Positions 35,185 to 44,188 of a DNA stretch of 53,386 nt are shown here, in pieces. Each line of letters opens with the position of its first letter. Position 1 is the stretch's first letter. Source of the DNA: Candidatus Brocadiaceae bacterium (lineage in GTDB: Bacteria > Planctomycetota > Brocadiia > SM23-32). A program made the translations under genes and the position numbers. The notes beneath the pieces were generated by a model. It worked only from the letters and a program-made list of their open reading frames with translations. It had not been told where the DNA came from and made no database searches. The stretch is taken from contig JAAYEJ010000080.1 of NCBI GenBank assembly GCA_012728835.1, positions 1 to 53,386 of the forward strand, given 5' to 3'.

Positions 35185-36708
35185 ATGAACGAACTGAAGA
35201 TCGGCTGGGCGGCGCGCGATGTCTCCACCGAGGAGCCCGTCAACATCCCCGGGCAGTTCCACATGCGCATCTCCCGGGGCATCATGGACCCGATCACGGT
35301 CAGCGCGCTGGTGATCGACAACGGCGCGGACCTGGTCGCCTTCGTCTCGGTCGACTGCGTCGTCATCCGGTCCGGCCTGCTGGACGAGGTCCGCGCGGCC
35401 GTGCACGCGCGCAATCCCGAGGTGCCCGTGCAGAAGATACTCATGGGCGCCACGCACACGCACTGCGGGGCCAGCCACTACGCCGACGCGGCCCCGGGGT
35501 CCGCCGCCAACATCTCCACGGCCATGCTCGGCCAGGTGCCGCACGACGGCGTGGAGGTCGCTTCGAGCGACCAGTACCGCCATTTCCTTGCCGCCTGCAC
35601 GGCCGACGCCGTCTGCGAGGCCTATGAGTGCCGCGCGCCGGGCGGCATCGCCTACGGCTACGGATACGCCGTCGTCTCGCACAGCCGGCGTGTCGTCTAC
35701 TTCGACGACCTCTCGAAGCGCCCGGGGGCCGCCCGGAACTCCACGCACGGCCTCAACGGGCACGCCGCCATGTACGGCAACACGAACGACCCCCAGTTCA
35801 GCCACTACGAGGCGGGCGCCGATCACTTCATCAACCTGCTCTACACGTTCGATGCCGACGGCCGGCTCACCGGCGCGATCATCAACGTCCCCGCGCCCTC
35901 CCAGAACTCGGAGAACGAGTACAGGCTCTCGGCCGACTACTGGCACGACGTGCGCACGGCCGTGCGCGCGCGCCACGGCGACATCTTCCTGCTGCCCCAG
36001 TGCGCGGCGGCCGGCGATCTGTCGCCCCGCATCCTGCATTACAGGCAGGCGCAGGCCCGCCGCTTCCGGCTCAAATACTGCACCGATCAGACGGAACTCG
36101 CCGCGCGGAAGGACATCGCGGAACGGATCGCCGGTGCGTTCGACGAGGTGCTGGACTGGGCCCGAAAGGACATCAAGACGGCGCTGCCCGTCTCGCACGT
36201 CGTGGATACGGTCGGCCTGTCGCGGCGGCTCATCACCGATGATGAGCGCGAATACGCCCGGCAGGGACTGGAGGAACTGAACCGCAAACCGTTCAAGACG
36301 GACGGCACGCCCGAAGAACGCCTCCACGCCAACTCCATCCTCGTGGCGGGCCGCAACCGGTTCGCGCGCGTCCTGGACCGTTACGAAACGCAGGAGGCGC
36401 AGCCGAAGCTGCCCATGGAGCTGCACGTGCTGCGCATCGGGGACGTGGCGTTCGCATCGAACAGGTTCGAACTCTACATGGACTACCAGCACCGCATGCA
36501 GGCGCGGAGCCCGTTCGAGCAGACGTTCATCATCCAGCTCGCCGCCCAGCCGGGCAACGACGGCGGCACCTACCTGTGCACCGAACGCGGCGCGTGGGGC
36601 CGGGGCTACAGCGCCAGCATGTTCTGCAACCTCGTCTCGCCGCAGGGAGGCCAGGAACTGGTGGAGGAGACGGTCAGGCGGCTCGAGGAACTGCACTCCT
36701 CCGGGTGA
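35185..36708 (+). CDS. Neutral/alkaline ceramidase-like hydrolase
   Basis: A 507-residue protein similar to the N-terminal catalytic domain of neutral/alkaline non-lysosomal ceramidases. N-terminal GWAARDVSTEEPVNIPGQ, MGATHTHCG near residue 92 (metal-binding His pair) and LPQCAAAGDLSPRILHY agree with this family, which is common as paralogues in PVC bacteria. It has no signal peptide and no C-terminal immunoglobulin-like domain, so it is shorter than secreted ceramidases. Substrate may not be ceramide. The ATG at 35185 gives MNELKIGWAARD. It ends 7 bp from the convergent hydrolase-ACT gene. Confidence 0.78.
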   Translation: MNELKIGWAARDVSTEEPVNIPGQFHMRISRGIMDPITVSALVIDNGADLVAFVSVDCVVIRSGLLDEVRAAVHARNPEVPVQKILMGATHTHCGASHYADAAPGSAANISTAMLGQVPHDGVEVASSDQYRHFLAACTADAVCEAYECRAPGGIAYGYGYAVVSHSRRVVYFDDLSKRPGAARNSTHGLNGHAAMYGNTNDPQFSHYEAGADHFINLLYTFDADGRLTGAIINVPAPSQNSENEYRLSADYWHDVRTAVRARHGDIFLLPQCAAAGDLSPRILHYRQAQARRFRLKYCTDQTELAARKDIAERIAGAFDEVLDWARKDIKTALPVSHVVDTVGLSRRLITDDEREYARQGLEELNRKPFKTDGTPEERLHANSILVAGRNRFARVLDRYETQEAQPKLPMELHVLRIGDVAFASNRFELYMDYQHRMQARSPFEQTFIIQLAAQPGNDGGTYLCTERGAWGRGYSASMFCNLVSPQGGQELVEETVRRLEELHSSG

Positions 36709-36715
36709 GACCAGG

Positions 36716-37870
36716 TCAGCGGCGTTCCGCGGCGAGGGCGCGCAGGGCGGCCATGGCGGCCTCGGCCGAGTCGGCCGGCACGAACAGATGGTCGTGGTGG
36801 CAGCCGGCCAGCGGGTTGACGCTGATGCCGACGGCGGCGAGCCTGTCCAGGACGGCAGCCAGGAACCCGACGGCCTCCAGGCTCGAATGCACGCCGAGCG
36901 TGATCATGCGCGAGGGGAACGCGCAGTCGAACCCGAGGCCCTCCGCAGCCCGCCGCGGCAGAATGACGGTCACGCCCTCGGACTCGCGGACCATGCCCAC
37001 CGCATCGGCCGGCAGGCTGGCAAGCCGCGCAGGCGGAACCGTGCAGAAGACGAACTCGCCCGGCTCCAGACGCGGCGCCATGCCCGCCAGGAGCCTCCCG
37101 AGGTCGGTCTCGCCCGGCATGTGTTCGCTCCTCCGTGCGATGGCCGGCCATGCCCGCGCCGCCTCTGCGCAGATGCGGGCGACCTCGGCCGGCCGCTCGT
37201 GCGGCAGATAGTGACCGGAACTCGGGAGCCAGACGGCACGGACTCCGGGGTTCTCCGGGACGCTCAGCAGCCGCTCGGCGGCGTCCGTCCGCCCCATCTG
37301 GCCGAAGACCTGCACGACGGGCATGCGGGCGGCGCGGAGGGCAGCGAGCCCGTCGAAGCACTCGACCGACTCCCACAGCACCGGGGCCGCGTTCGGCGGC
37401 AGGCGCGCCCACGTCCGGTCGTGCTTGCGGCGGATGCGGTCGACGGCCGCCGGGTCCAGCGTGCCGAAGGCCCTCTGCCCGGCGAACGTCTCGGCGGCCG
37501 CCTGCGGGGTCGTCCATCCCTCGAGCAGGACCAGCCCCGCAACGCGATCCGAGCAAGCGGCCAGGTGGAGCGCCACGATGCCGCCCAGGCTGTGCCCCAC
37601 CAGCGCCACGCGGTCGAGCGCCAGGTGGTCGAGCAGCGCCACGACGTCACCGGCCAGGTGCTGCAGTGTGAACGGCGCCGGGGGCACGGCGCTCTCGCCG
37701 TGCCCGCGAAAGTCCATGCACAGGCCCGCGAAGCCGTCCGGCAGCCGCCGGAGCACCTCGCCCCAGTCCGCCGAATCGCAGCCGGCGCCGTGGAGGAACA
37801 GGACCGGAACGCCGGCCTGGCCCTCGGCCGAGTGGAACATCCGCCCCCAGGGCCTGCCGAGGAAGGGCAT
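36716..37870 (-). CDS. Alpha/beta hydrolase fused in frame to a COG3602-type ACT-like domain
   Basis: A 384-residue protein. Residues 1-250 are an alpha/beta hydrolase with HGAGCDSADW, DFRGHGES and nucleophile ALVGHSLGG (Ser94), and a catalytic His probably in SSGHYLPH. From Met251 (MPGETDLGRLLAGMAPRLEPG) to the end is a complete 134-residue ACT-like protein (FVFCTVPPARL, ITLGVHSSLEAVGFLAAVLDRLA, GCHHDHLFVPA), usually a stand-alone family thought to bind small ligands such as amino acids. The start is ATG 37870 with ggagg 7 bp upstream. It is the last gene of a five-gene operon, 28 bp after the EMC3-like gene. Confidence 0.85.
   Translation of the reverse strand: MPFLGRPWGRMFHSAEGQAGVPVLFLHGAGCDSADWGEVLRRLPDGFAGLCMDFRGHGESAVPPAPFTLQHLAGDVVALLDHLALDRVALVGHSLGGIVALHLAACSDRVAGLVLLEGWTTPQAAAETFAGQRAFGTLDPAAVDRIRRKHDRTWARLPPNAAPVLWESVECFDGLAALRAARMPVVQVFGQMGRTDAAERLLSVPENPGVRAVWLPSSGHYLPHERPAEVARICAEAARAWPAIARRSEHMPGETDLGRLLAGMAPRLEPGEFVFCTVPPARLASLPADAVGMVRESEGVTVILPRRAAEGLGFDCAFPSRMITLGVHSSLEAVGFLAAVLDRLAAVGISVNPLAGCHHDHLFVPADSAEAAMAALRALAAERR
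37118..37134 (-). promoter_or_regulatory. Internal Shine-Dalgarno and ATG at the ACT-domain junction
   Basis: On the minus strand ggaggag (37128-37134) lies 7 bp before an in-frame ATG (37118-37120) exactly where the ACT-like domain begins. It could start a separate 134-residue ACT protein from the same message. Confidence 0.55.
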
Positions 37871-37898
37871 GGCGGCGCCTCCGCAGCGCGGGCGCGCG

Positions 37899-38783
37899 TC
37901 AGCAGATGCGCAGCACCGGGCGCAGGATGAAGGCAAAGGGGATCGCCAGCAGCAGGTAGCCGATCAGCCACGCGTCCAGCGTGAAGAGCGCCTGGCCGGC
38001 GTACGGCCCGAAGACGGTCCATCGGCCGATTGTCCACTCGGGCACCCGCACGTTCCAGTCGCCGATCAGGCCGAAGGGCCGGTACTTGTGTTCGGACAGA
38101 ACATACTCGAACACCTCCTCCGGCGCGCTGCCATAGGCGGTGAACGGGCCGACGTAGCGCCGGCCGTCGGCGCGCAGCTCGTGCTCCACGATCCGGCCGC
38201 CCGCGCGTATGCGCAGCCGGTAGGGCTCCGGACGCTTCTGCGCGCTGAGCGCCCAGCCCGCCACCCCGGCCACGGGCGGGTCGTCCTCGACGATCCGGCG
38301 GATGAGGCCGCCGTCGACCGTCAGGCCCTCTTCCGGCGGCATGAGGTGCACGTAGCCGCCCAGGGCCTCGGGCGGGAAGTACATCTTCAGCTCGACCCCC
38401 TGCCACGGGTCGGGCACGCGGTAGGCGATGCGCCCGAAGGCCCAGACGGCCAGCAGCGCCACCGGCACGATGGAGGCCAGGAGCGGCCAGCCTTCCTGCC
38501 GGGCGGCCTTGAGGCCGATCTCGCGGATGGTCAGGCGATGGCGGTTGCGCGCTTCCCTGTCGCGGGCCTTCTTCGCCTGGCGGAGGAGCTGCTTCTGGCG
38601 CTTCTTGTCCTGCTTGCAGCGGCGCAGCAGGTCCTGGTTCGTCGTGAAGACGCGCACCACCGTCAGCACGAGCCCGGTGCCGAACGCCACGACGATCAGG
38701 GCCGCGTCGCGCGGGAAGTGCAGGAGCCAGCCGAGCAGCAGGTCGGCCACGGCGAGGCAGGCGTTGTTGAGTGCGTCAAGCAT
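37899..38783 (-). CDS. EMC3/TMCO1 (DUF106)-like Oxa1-superfamily membrane protein
   Basis: A 294-residue protein. The first helix lies about 22-45 (ALIVVAFGTGLVLTVVRV), then a strongly basic coiled coil (LLRRCKQDKKRQKQLLRQAK, 53-85), another helix about 100-117, a soluble domain of roughly 145 residues, and a C-terminal helix (LDAWLIGYLLLAIPFAFIL). Helix-basic coiled coil-helix is the hallmark of EMC3/TMCO1/DUF106 relatives of YidC/Oxa1 insertases. The large extracytoplasmic domain with PEEALGGYVHLMPPEEG is unusual. The ATG at 38783 overlaps the end of the upstream phosphotransferase gene by 8 bp. It may assist membrane insertion of operon products (inference). Confidence 0.65.
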   Translation of the reverse strand: MLDALNNACLAVADLLLGWLLHFPRDAALIVVAFGTGLVLTVVRVFTTNQDLLRRCKQDKKRQKQLLRQAKKARDREARNRHRLTIREIGLKAARQEGWPLLASIVPVALLAVWAFGRIAYRVPDPWQGVELKMYFPPEALGGYVHLMPPEEGLTVDGGLIRRIVEDDPPVAGVAGWALSAQKRPEPYRLRIRAGGRIVEHELRADGRRYVGPFTAYGSAPEEVFEYVLSEHKYRPFGLIGDWNVRVPEWTIGRWTVFGPYAGQALFTLDAWLIGYLLLAIPFAFILRPVLRIC

Positions 38784-41511
38784 GGTCGGCTCCCCCGATC
38801 AGGGTCACGCGGCCGCGGTCGCCATCGACGCGCACGCGTGCGCCGTCGGCGATGATGGCGGTGGCATCCGGGCAGGCGACGGCGGGTATGCCGAAGTCGC
38901 GTGCCGTGATGGCGCCGTGGGACAGCACGCCGCCGCGCTCCACGACCAGGCCGCGGATGCGCGTGAAGAGCGCCGTCCATGCCGGGTCCGTCGATGGGCA
39001 GACCAGGATGCAGTCGGCGGGCAGTTCGCCGGCCTCGGACGGATGCCGCACGATGGCCACCGTGCCGTCGACGACGCCGGCCGAGAGCGGCACGGCCTCC
39101 AGCTCGGTCGCGCCCTCGAGGTGCCTCGGCAGGCCGAGCGAATCGAGCGCGGCCGAATCGATCGCATCCGGCAGGTCCAGCTTCTGTTGACTCTGCCAGC
39201 GTCTCTTTCGGGCCTCGATCGCGCGGACCAGTTCGTCGCGCTCGGCCTCGAACCGCGCCAGTTCGTCCAGGTGGAGGAAGAAGACGCCCCCCCCGATCCG
39301 GAAGCGCTCCCCGAGCGCAACGCACACGCTGCGGATCAGCTCGTAGCCCATCATCAGGTAGTGCTTGCCGATCTCGCGGTAAGGAAGGAGTTCCTGCGCC
39401 TCGCGGGCCAGCGACTCGACCTCCTCGCGGAAGCAGCTCCCGCCGCACTCCTTCAGCAGGCGGGGCAGGTCGGCCATGGCCTCCTTGCGTGCGGCGGCCG
39501 CACGGCGGTGCCGCTCCTCGGGGGATTCGCCCGGCGCGGTCTCGAACGGCGGCGGCGCCTCGCGGTAGCGCGGGTTGGCCAGCTCCATCTCGCCGACGGC
39601 CCGGTGGCCGTACAGGTCCAGGAACCTCGCCGCGTCCGCTTCGCCGGCGGCCACCTGCCATTGCAGGGCGTTCTGCTCCACGGTCACGTTGCCGTCCAGG
39701 CCGCTGGTGAGCACGTTGGCCATCCTCTGGCCTTCCACCGGCCCGAGCAGTTGCTCCAACCGCTGCTGAAGCTCCGCACGCGCGATGCCGCCGAAGTAGC
39801 CGGGCTTGAGCGACTCGTCGCCGAACTCGTCCATCACCCTCGCGATCCGGTCATGCAGTTCACGCACCAGGCCGTCGGCGTCCAGAAAGGAGAGGTCCTG
39901 CCGGCGCTTCTCCTCAACGTAGTCCAGGTACGGCGGCAGCGCCGCGTCCTCGAAGTGCCGCACCGCGTTGCGCCGGGCCCGCGCCGTCAGGGACCGCGAA
40001 CGGAACATGCCCCAGAGCGTGCCCGGCAGGCGCAGGAGGAACTTCTGGTCGGCGCGCGCGGCGTCGAACTGCGTGGGCGCCGACTCCACCAGGCTGGGGT
40101 CCTTCAACAGGTCGTCGGGGTCGTAGCGCACGGGCAGGCCGGCCCAGAACTGCTCGGCCGCCCGCTCCGGATCGGTGTAGATCCGCCCGCAGATCAGCTC
40201 CAGGAAGCCCTCCTCGCGCACGCGGCGGCTAAGCCGGTACCCGAGGTCCTGGTACATCCGCCCGTAGCCGCCGTCGCCGCGCATGAAGCCGCGCACGATG
40301 TCCCACGTGAGCGGCCGGGGCGCGGACAGCGTCTCGGACAGGTTGTGGACGATCCAGACGCGGTGGCCGCCGTCCAGGCTCGCGCGCAGCCGCTCGATCT
40401 CCTCCAGGCGTCCGCGCTCCACGTCGCGCGCGACGTCCAGCCCGCGCACGGGGCGCGCCTGCAGCAGCGCGAACCCGCCCTCGTCGATCCCCCATTCGAG
40501 GTCCACCGGGTGGCCGAAGTAGTCCTCGACCCTCCGGGCGATCGCCGCCAGCTCGGCAAGCTGCGGGTCGGTGAGCGAGGCCCCGTCGGCACGCGCGCAC
40601 GGGTCTTCGCCCTGGAAGGACAGCCCGAGCATGGCGCTCTGCTTGCGCCCGACGGAACGCTGCTTGATCTCGAAGGTCCCGGCGTCCAGCACGAAGCGGT
40701 CCGGTTCGACGTCGCCGCTGACGATGGACTCGCCGAGGCCGTAGGAGCTCTCGATCACCATCTCGCCGGCGTCGGGACGCACCGGGTTGGCCGTGAAGGC
40801 GATGCCGGAGACGCGGCTGTCGAACATGGACTGCACGGTGACGGCCGTGCCCTCCAAGTGCTCCAGTCCATGCGCCCTGCGGTAGACGATGGCCTGCTCG
40901 TTGTGCCAGGAGTCGAAGACCGCCTCGATGCACTCGCGCAGTGCGTCCCAGGGCGTGCGGGGAAACGCCCGGCCCGTGCGCTCCTCGTAGAGGGCCGTCC
41001 ATGCCTCGGCGCGACGGCGGTCGTCGGTGTCGCCGGCCGCCGCGAAGTCGTCCGGGGGGATGTCGGCCACCGTGGCGGCGAACTGGCGCACGAAGCCGGC
41101 GTAGACCTGCCAGAAGCGGTCGGCATCCGGCACCTGGTCGGCCAGCCCGCGATGCAGGCCGCAGTTCAGGATCGTGTCCATCATGCCGGGCATCGACTGC
41201 GCGGCGCCCGAGCGCACCGAGACGAGCAGCGGCCGCGCGCCGGCGCCGAAGGGCCGGCCCACCGTGTCCTGGAGTCGCTCCAGGTACTGGCGCACGCCCT
41301 CCTCGAGCCCCTCCGGCCAGCGCCGTTCATTCTGGTGGAAGTGCCGGCAGCAGGCGACGCTGATGGTGAACCCGGGGGGCACCGGCAGGCCGGCGGCGCT
41401 CATGGCCGCCAGGCTGGCGCCCTTGCCGCCCAGCAGGTCCTTGCGCGAGGGGTCGCCCTCGGCCTCACCGCGGCCGAAGAAGTAGATCATCCTGTCTTGC
41501 GTCCCGGTCAC
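38776..41511 (-). CDS. PEP-synthase / rifampicin phosphotransferase-like enzyme
   Basis: A 911-residue protein. The N-terminal ATP-grasp domain (about 10-355) matches pyruvate, phosphate dikinase/PEP synthase: LGGKGASLAAMSAAGLPVPPGF, VSVRSGAAQSMPGMMDT, GIAFTANPV, VDLEWGIDEGGFALLQARPV. A mainly helical middle region (about 380-800) follows, then a phosphohistidine swivelling domain with VERGGVLSHGAITARDFGIPA (His865). It lacks the C-terminal PEP/pyruvate-binding barrel of true PPDK and PEP synthase; this layout is that of rifampicin phosphotransferases and allied ATP-dependent phosphotransferases of unknown substrate. The start is GTG at 41511, overlapping the PQQ gene stop (GTGA); an in-frame ATG seven codons on is possible. 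Confidence 0.85.
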   Translation of the reverse strand: MTGTQDRMIYFFGRGEAEGDPSRKDLLGGKGASLAAMSAAGLPVPPGFTISVACCRHFHQNERRWPEGLEEGVRQYLERLQDTVGRPFGAGARPLLVSVRSGAAQSMPGMMDTILNCGLHRGLADQVPDADRFWQVYAGFVRQFAATVADIPPDDFAAAGDTDDRRRAEAWTALYEERTGRAFPRTPWDALRECIEAVFDSWHNEQAIVYRRAHGLEHLEGTAVTVQSMFDSRVSGIAFTANPVRPDAGEMVIESSYGLGESIVSGDVEPDRFVLDAGTFEIKQRSVGRKQSAMLGLSFQGEDPCARADGASLTDPQLAELAAIARRVEDYFGHPVDLEWGIDEGGFALLQARPVRGLDVARDVERGRLEEIERLRASLDGGHRVWIVHNLSETLSAPRPLTWDIVRGFMRGDGGYGRMYQDLGYRLSRRVREEGFLELICGRIYTDPERAAEQFWAGLPVRYDPDDLLKDPSLVESAPTQFDAARADQKFLLRLPGTLWGMFRSRSLTARARRNAVRHFEDAALPPYLDYVEEKRRQDLSFLDADGLVRELHDRIARVMDEFGDESLKPGYFGGIARAELQQRLEQLLGPVEGQRMANVLTSGLDGNVTVEQNALQWQVAAGEADAARFLDLYGHRAVGEMELANPRYREAPPPFETAPGESPEERHRRAAAARKEAMADLPRLLKECGGSCFREEVESLAREAQELLPYREIGKHYLMMGYELIRSVCVALGERFRIGGGVFFLHLDELARFEAERDELVRAIEARKRRWQSQQKLDLPDAIDSAALDSLGLPRHLEGATELEAVPLSAGVVDGTVAIVRHPSEAGELPADCILVCPSTDPAWTALFTRIRGLVVERGGVLSHGAITARDFGIPAVACPDATAIIADGARVRVDGDRGRVTLIGGADHA

Positions 41512-44168
41512 TCTTGCGCCTCAGGTTTCAGGCAGACGAGCCCGCGCCGCAGCGTCGGGAACAGCACGTGCGACTCGATCACCACGGCGGGGGCCAGCAC
41601 GTCGCCCATCCACCGCGTCAATGACCAGCGTTCGCTGCCGGCCTGCGGGGCGTTCAGATTCCAGCGCCGCAGGTCGTCCGCGGTGAAATACAGCAGTTCG
41701 TCATGCGTCAGCACGGGCGGCAGCCCGGCCAGTGCGCCCTCGACGCCCGCCAACACCTCGCCCTGGTACGGATCCACCAGATGGATGCGGCCGTCGTCGG
41801 TCACGCACGCCAGCCGGACGTCGTTGAACGCCAGCCGGGCGGAGACCGCGCCGCACGGCACCCGCAGCGCCTGCGAGTCGCCCGTCGGATCCAGGCCGGC
41901 CAGACCGTCCTCGAGCCCGACCCAGACCCGTCCGGCCGCGAAGACCGGCCCGGTGCGGGGCGGAGTCTCCAACGACTGCGTCCAGAGCCGTTCGCCGCTC
42001 AGGGCATCCAGCGCCAGGACGCTGCCCGGCGCCGATGCCGCCACGAACAGGAGGTCGTCGAGCAGGAACGGCAGGCCGACGACAGGGCCCGCGCGGACGC
42101 TCCAGAGCCCCGGCGGCGTGCCGTCCGAGGAGATCGACAGGCAGGAGAGGCCCTCGGCGACGTCCGCGATGAAAAGCCGGTCCGGTGTGATGAAGAAACG
42201 GCCGGACGCGTCGCCGCTGACGGGCCGCGCCCAGAGTTCGGTCCCCGTCTCAGCGTTCAGGCAGTGGAGCGCGCGCCCCTGGTCGCCGGGCTCGCCGTCG
42301 ACGAAGAACACCCGATCGGCCGTCGCGGCGGCCGAGACGACAACGGCGTTGGCCGCCGGCGCGAACCACGCGCGCGTGGGGCGGCCGCCGGGGTCCTCCC
42401 CGTAGTCGAACCGGGCCAGGCCGTGCTGCCCGCCGTCGGTCAGGCCCACGTAGCAGGCGCCCGGCAGCCCGGCCACCGGCGTGCGGCTCTCCAGGGACCG
42501 CGCCACCTCGCCGTCCTCGCCCACGTAGCCGGTCCAGGCAAAGGCCCCGGCGGCCGTGATGACGCTGTCGTCGGTCCAGCCCGAACGGCCCGGCCCGCCC
42601 AGTTCGCCCGCCCAGATGGGCGGCTTGACCTCGGCGCCCGGACGGCCGACGCACATCAGCCCGTTGTTGGTCGTCCCGACGTAGACGTGGCCGCGCGCCA
42701 GCACGGGCGAGCTGCTGGACGGCGAGCCGAGCGAGACCTTCCAGACGGACGTCATCCGCTCCCGGTCCAGCCCGTACAGGACGCCGGCCTCGGTGACGGC
42801 GTAGAGGAGCTTGCGCCCGACGGCGACCGAGCCGGTGATGGGGGAATGCGCGTCGAACGGCCGCCCCACCGCCCCGCCCGTGGCGGCATCCACGCAGTAG
42901 GCGTGGCCGTCGCGCGAGCCGAAGTAGAGCCGGCCGTCGGCCTCGGCGATCGTGCCCAGGACGGTCCGCTCCGTGTCGAACGGCCATTCCACCTCCTGTG
43001 TGGCCAGGTCGATGCACCAGACCTGCCCGCCCTTGCGGATGTGTGCCACGGCGGCGTCGGCCTCCTCGGGCGAGGCGCCCTGGCGGATGAGCGCGGCGCG
43101 CCGGATCTCCCGCACGGCCTCGGCCGTGTTGATGAAGTCCCCGTGCCCCATGCCGACGAACAGCTTCCCGCCGGCGACCGTCGGACTGGAGAAGACCGGA
43201 CACGGCGTCTCGACCCGCCACAGCTCCCGGCCCGTGTCGGCGTCGACGCAGACGACGGCCTGCCCGCCGATGCCGAGCCCGAAGTAGACCCGGCCGTCTT
43301 CGTAGACGGGTGAGGTCTCACAATCGGGGTAATCCTCGCCCTTCAGGTGCCAGAGCACGACGCCCTCGCCGGACCCGTCGCCCTCCAGGTCGAAGCAGTA
43401 CAGCCCGTCGTCGCCCGCGCCGATGAACACCTTGCCGTCGGCGATGCAGGGCGAGGACTCGACGTGGCTGGCCGTGCGGTAGCTCCACAGCTTGACGGCC
43501 CGTCCGCGCGCATTGCTCTGGTCCAGGTCCAGGCAGAAGACGCGGGCGTCGCTGGTGAGGTGGAGGCCCTCCCCCACGACGAGGTACCGGCCCAGGACGG
43601 CCGGCGAGCTGAACGTCGCGCGGTAGCCCTCGGCCGTGAACTCCCAGGCCAGTTCGCCCGTCTCGGCGTCCAGGCAGTTGATCGCACCCTCGGTCGCGAA
43701 GACCCCGGGCCGGGCGCTGGTCGCGTAGACGCGGTTGCCGACGACCGTCGGGGAGGAGTAGTAGGACTTGACGTCGCCCCGGAAGAACCGCCAGACCACG
43801 TTGCCGTGGGCGGGATCCTCGGCCTCGCCGAGCACGGCGCCGCGGCGCTGCGCGCCCCCCCGCCACATGGGCCAGTCGGCACCGGACACGGCGGCCCCCA
43901 CGTCGGCCGCTGCGCCCGGGAAGACGTCCCCCCAGAAGTACACCAGCCCCCAGATGCCCAGCCCGATGCCCAGGCAGGCGAACTTCTGCGCCCAGAGCAA
44001 CTGGAGGAACCGCTTGATGGCCGACGGCCGCAGCAGCGCCAGCAGCGTCGTGCCCAGCGCCACCAGGATGCCGGGCAGGATCGCCATGAGCGCCTGCAGA
44101 GGCCCGACCAGAACCGGCACCACGCCCAACGGCAGCAGGCCGTCCAGACCCATCGCACCCGTCAGCAC
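41508..44168 (-). CDS. Membrane-anchored PQQ/Pqq-like beta-propeller protein
   Basis: An 886-residue protein. The N-terminus has two or three membrane helices (about residues 10-45 and 60-80, FACLGIGLGIWGLVYFWGDVF), then a long extracytoplasmic beta-propeller region of Pqq-like units: WRGGAQRRGAV, CLDAETGELAWEFTAEG, VCVDADTGRELWRVET, YCVDAATGG, GTTNNGLMCV, CLNAETGTELWARPV, LALDALSGERLWTQS. Tryptophan-docking motifs A-x-x-G-x-x-x-W recur, but cofactor ligands for PQQ catalysis are not obvious, so it is likely a binding scaffold. Of three possible starts (GTG 44171, GTG 44168, ATG 44153) I prefer GTG 44168, 7 bp after ggagg. It is 20 bp downstream of the FG-GAP gene. Confidence 0.85.
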   Translation of the reverse strand: MLTGAMGLDGLLPLGVVPVLVGPLQALMAILPGILVALGTTLLALLRPSAIKRFLQLLWAQKFACLGIGLGIWGLVYFWGDVFPGAAADVGAAVSGADWPMWRGGAQRRGAVLGEAEDPAHGNVVWRFFRGDVKSYYSSPTVVGNRVYATSARPGVFATEGAINCLDAETGELAWEFTAEGYRATFSSPAVLGRYLVVGEGLHLTSDARVFCLDLDQSNARGRAVKLWSYRTASHVESSPCIADGKVFIGAGDDGLYCFDLEGDGSGEGVVLWHLKGEDYPDCETSPVYEDGRVYFGLGIGGQAVVCVDADTGRELWRVETPCPVFSSPTVAGGKLFVGMGHGDFINTAEAVREIRRAALIRQGASPEEADAAVAHIRKGGQVWCIDLATQEVEWPFDTERTVLGTIAEADGRLYFGSRDGHAYCVDAATGGAVGRPFDAHSPITGSVAVGRKLLYAVTEAGVLYGLDRERMTSVWKVSLGSPSSSSPVLARGHVYVGTTNNGLMCVGRPGAEVKPPIWAGELGGPGRSGWTDDSVITAAGAFAWTGYVGEDGEVARSLESRTPVAGLPGACYVGLTDGGQHGLARFDYGEDPGGRPTRAWFAPAANAVVVSAAATADRVFFVDGEPGDQGRALHCLNAETGTELWARPVSGDASGRFFITPDRLFIADVAEGLSCLSISSDGTPPGLWSVRAGPVVGLPFLLDDLLFVAASAPGSVLALDALSGERLWTQSLETPPRTGPVFAAGRVWVGLEDGLAGLDPTGDSQALRVPCGAVSARLAFNDVRLACVTDDGRIHLVDPYQGEVLAGVEGALAGLPPVLTHDELLYFTADDLRRWNLNAPQAGSERWSLTRWMGDVLAPAVVIESHVLFPTLRRGLVCLKPEAQE

Positions 44169-44188
44169 CACGTACCCTCCGGCAGGCG

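Noticed and set aside
38776-41511. True PEP synthase or pyruvate phosphate dikinase
   Set aside because: The C-terminal PEP/pyruvate-binding barrel is missing after the phosphohistidine domain, so the classical reaction cannot be assumed.
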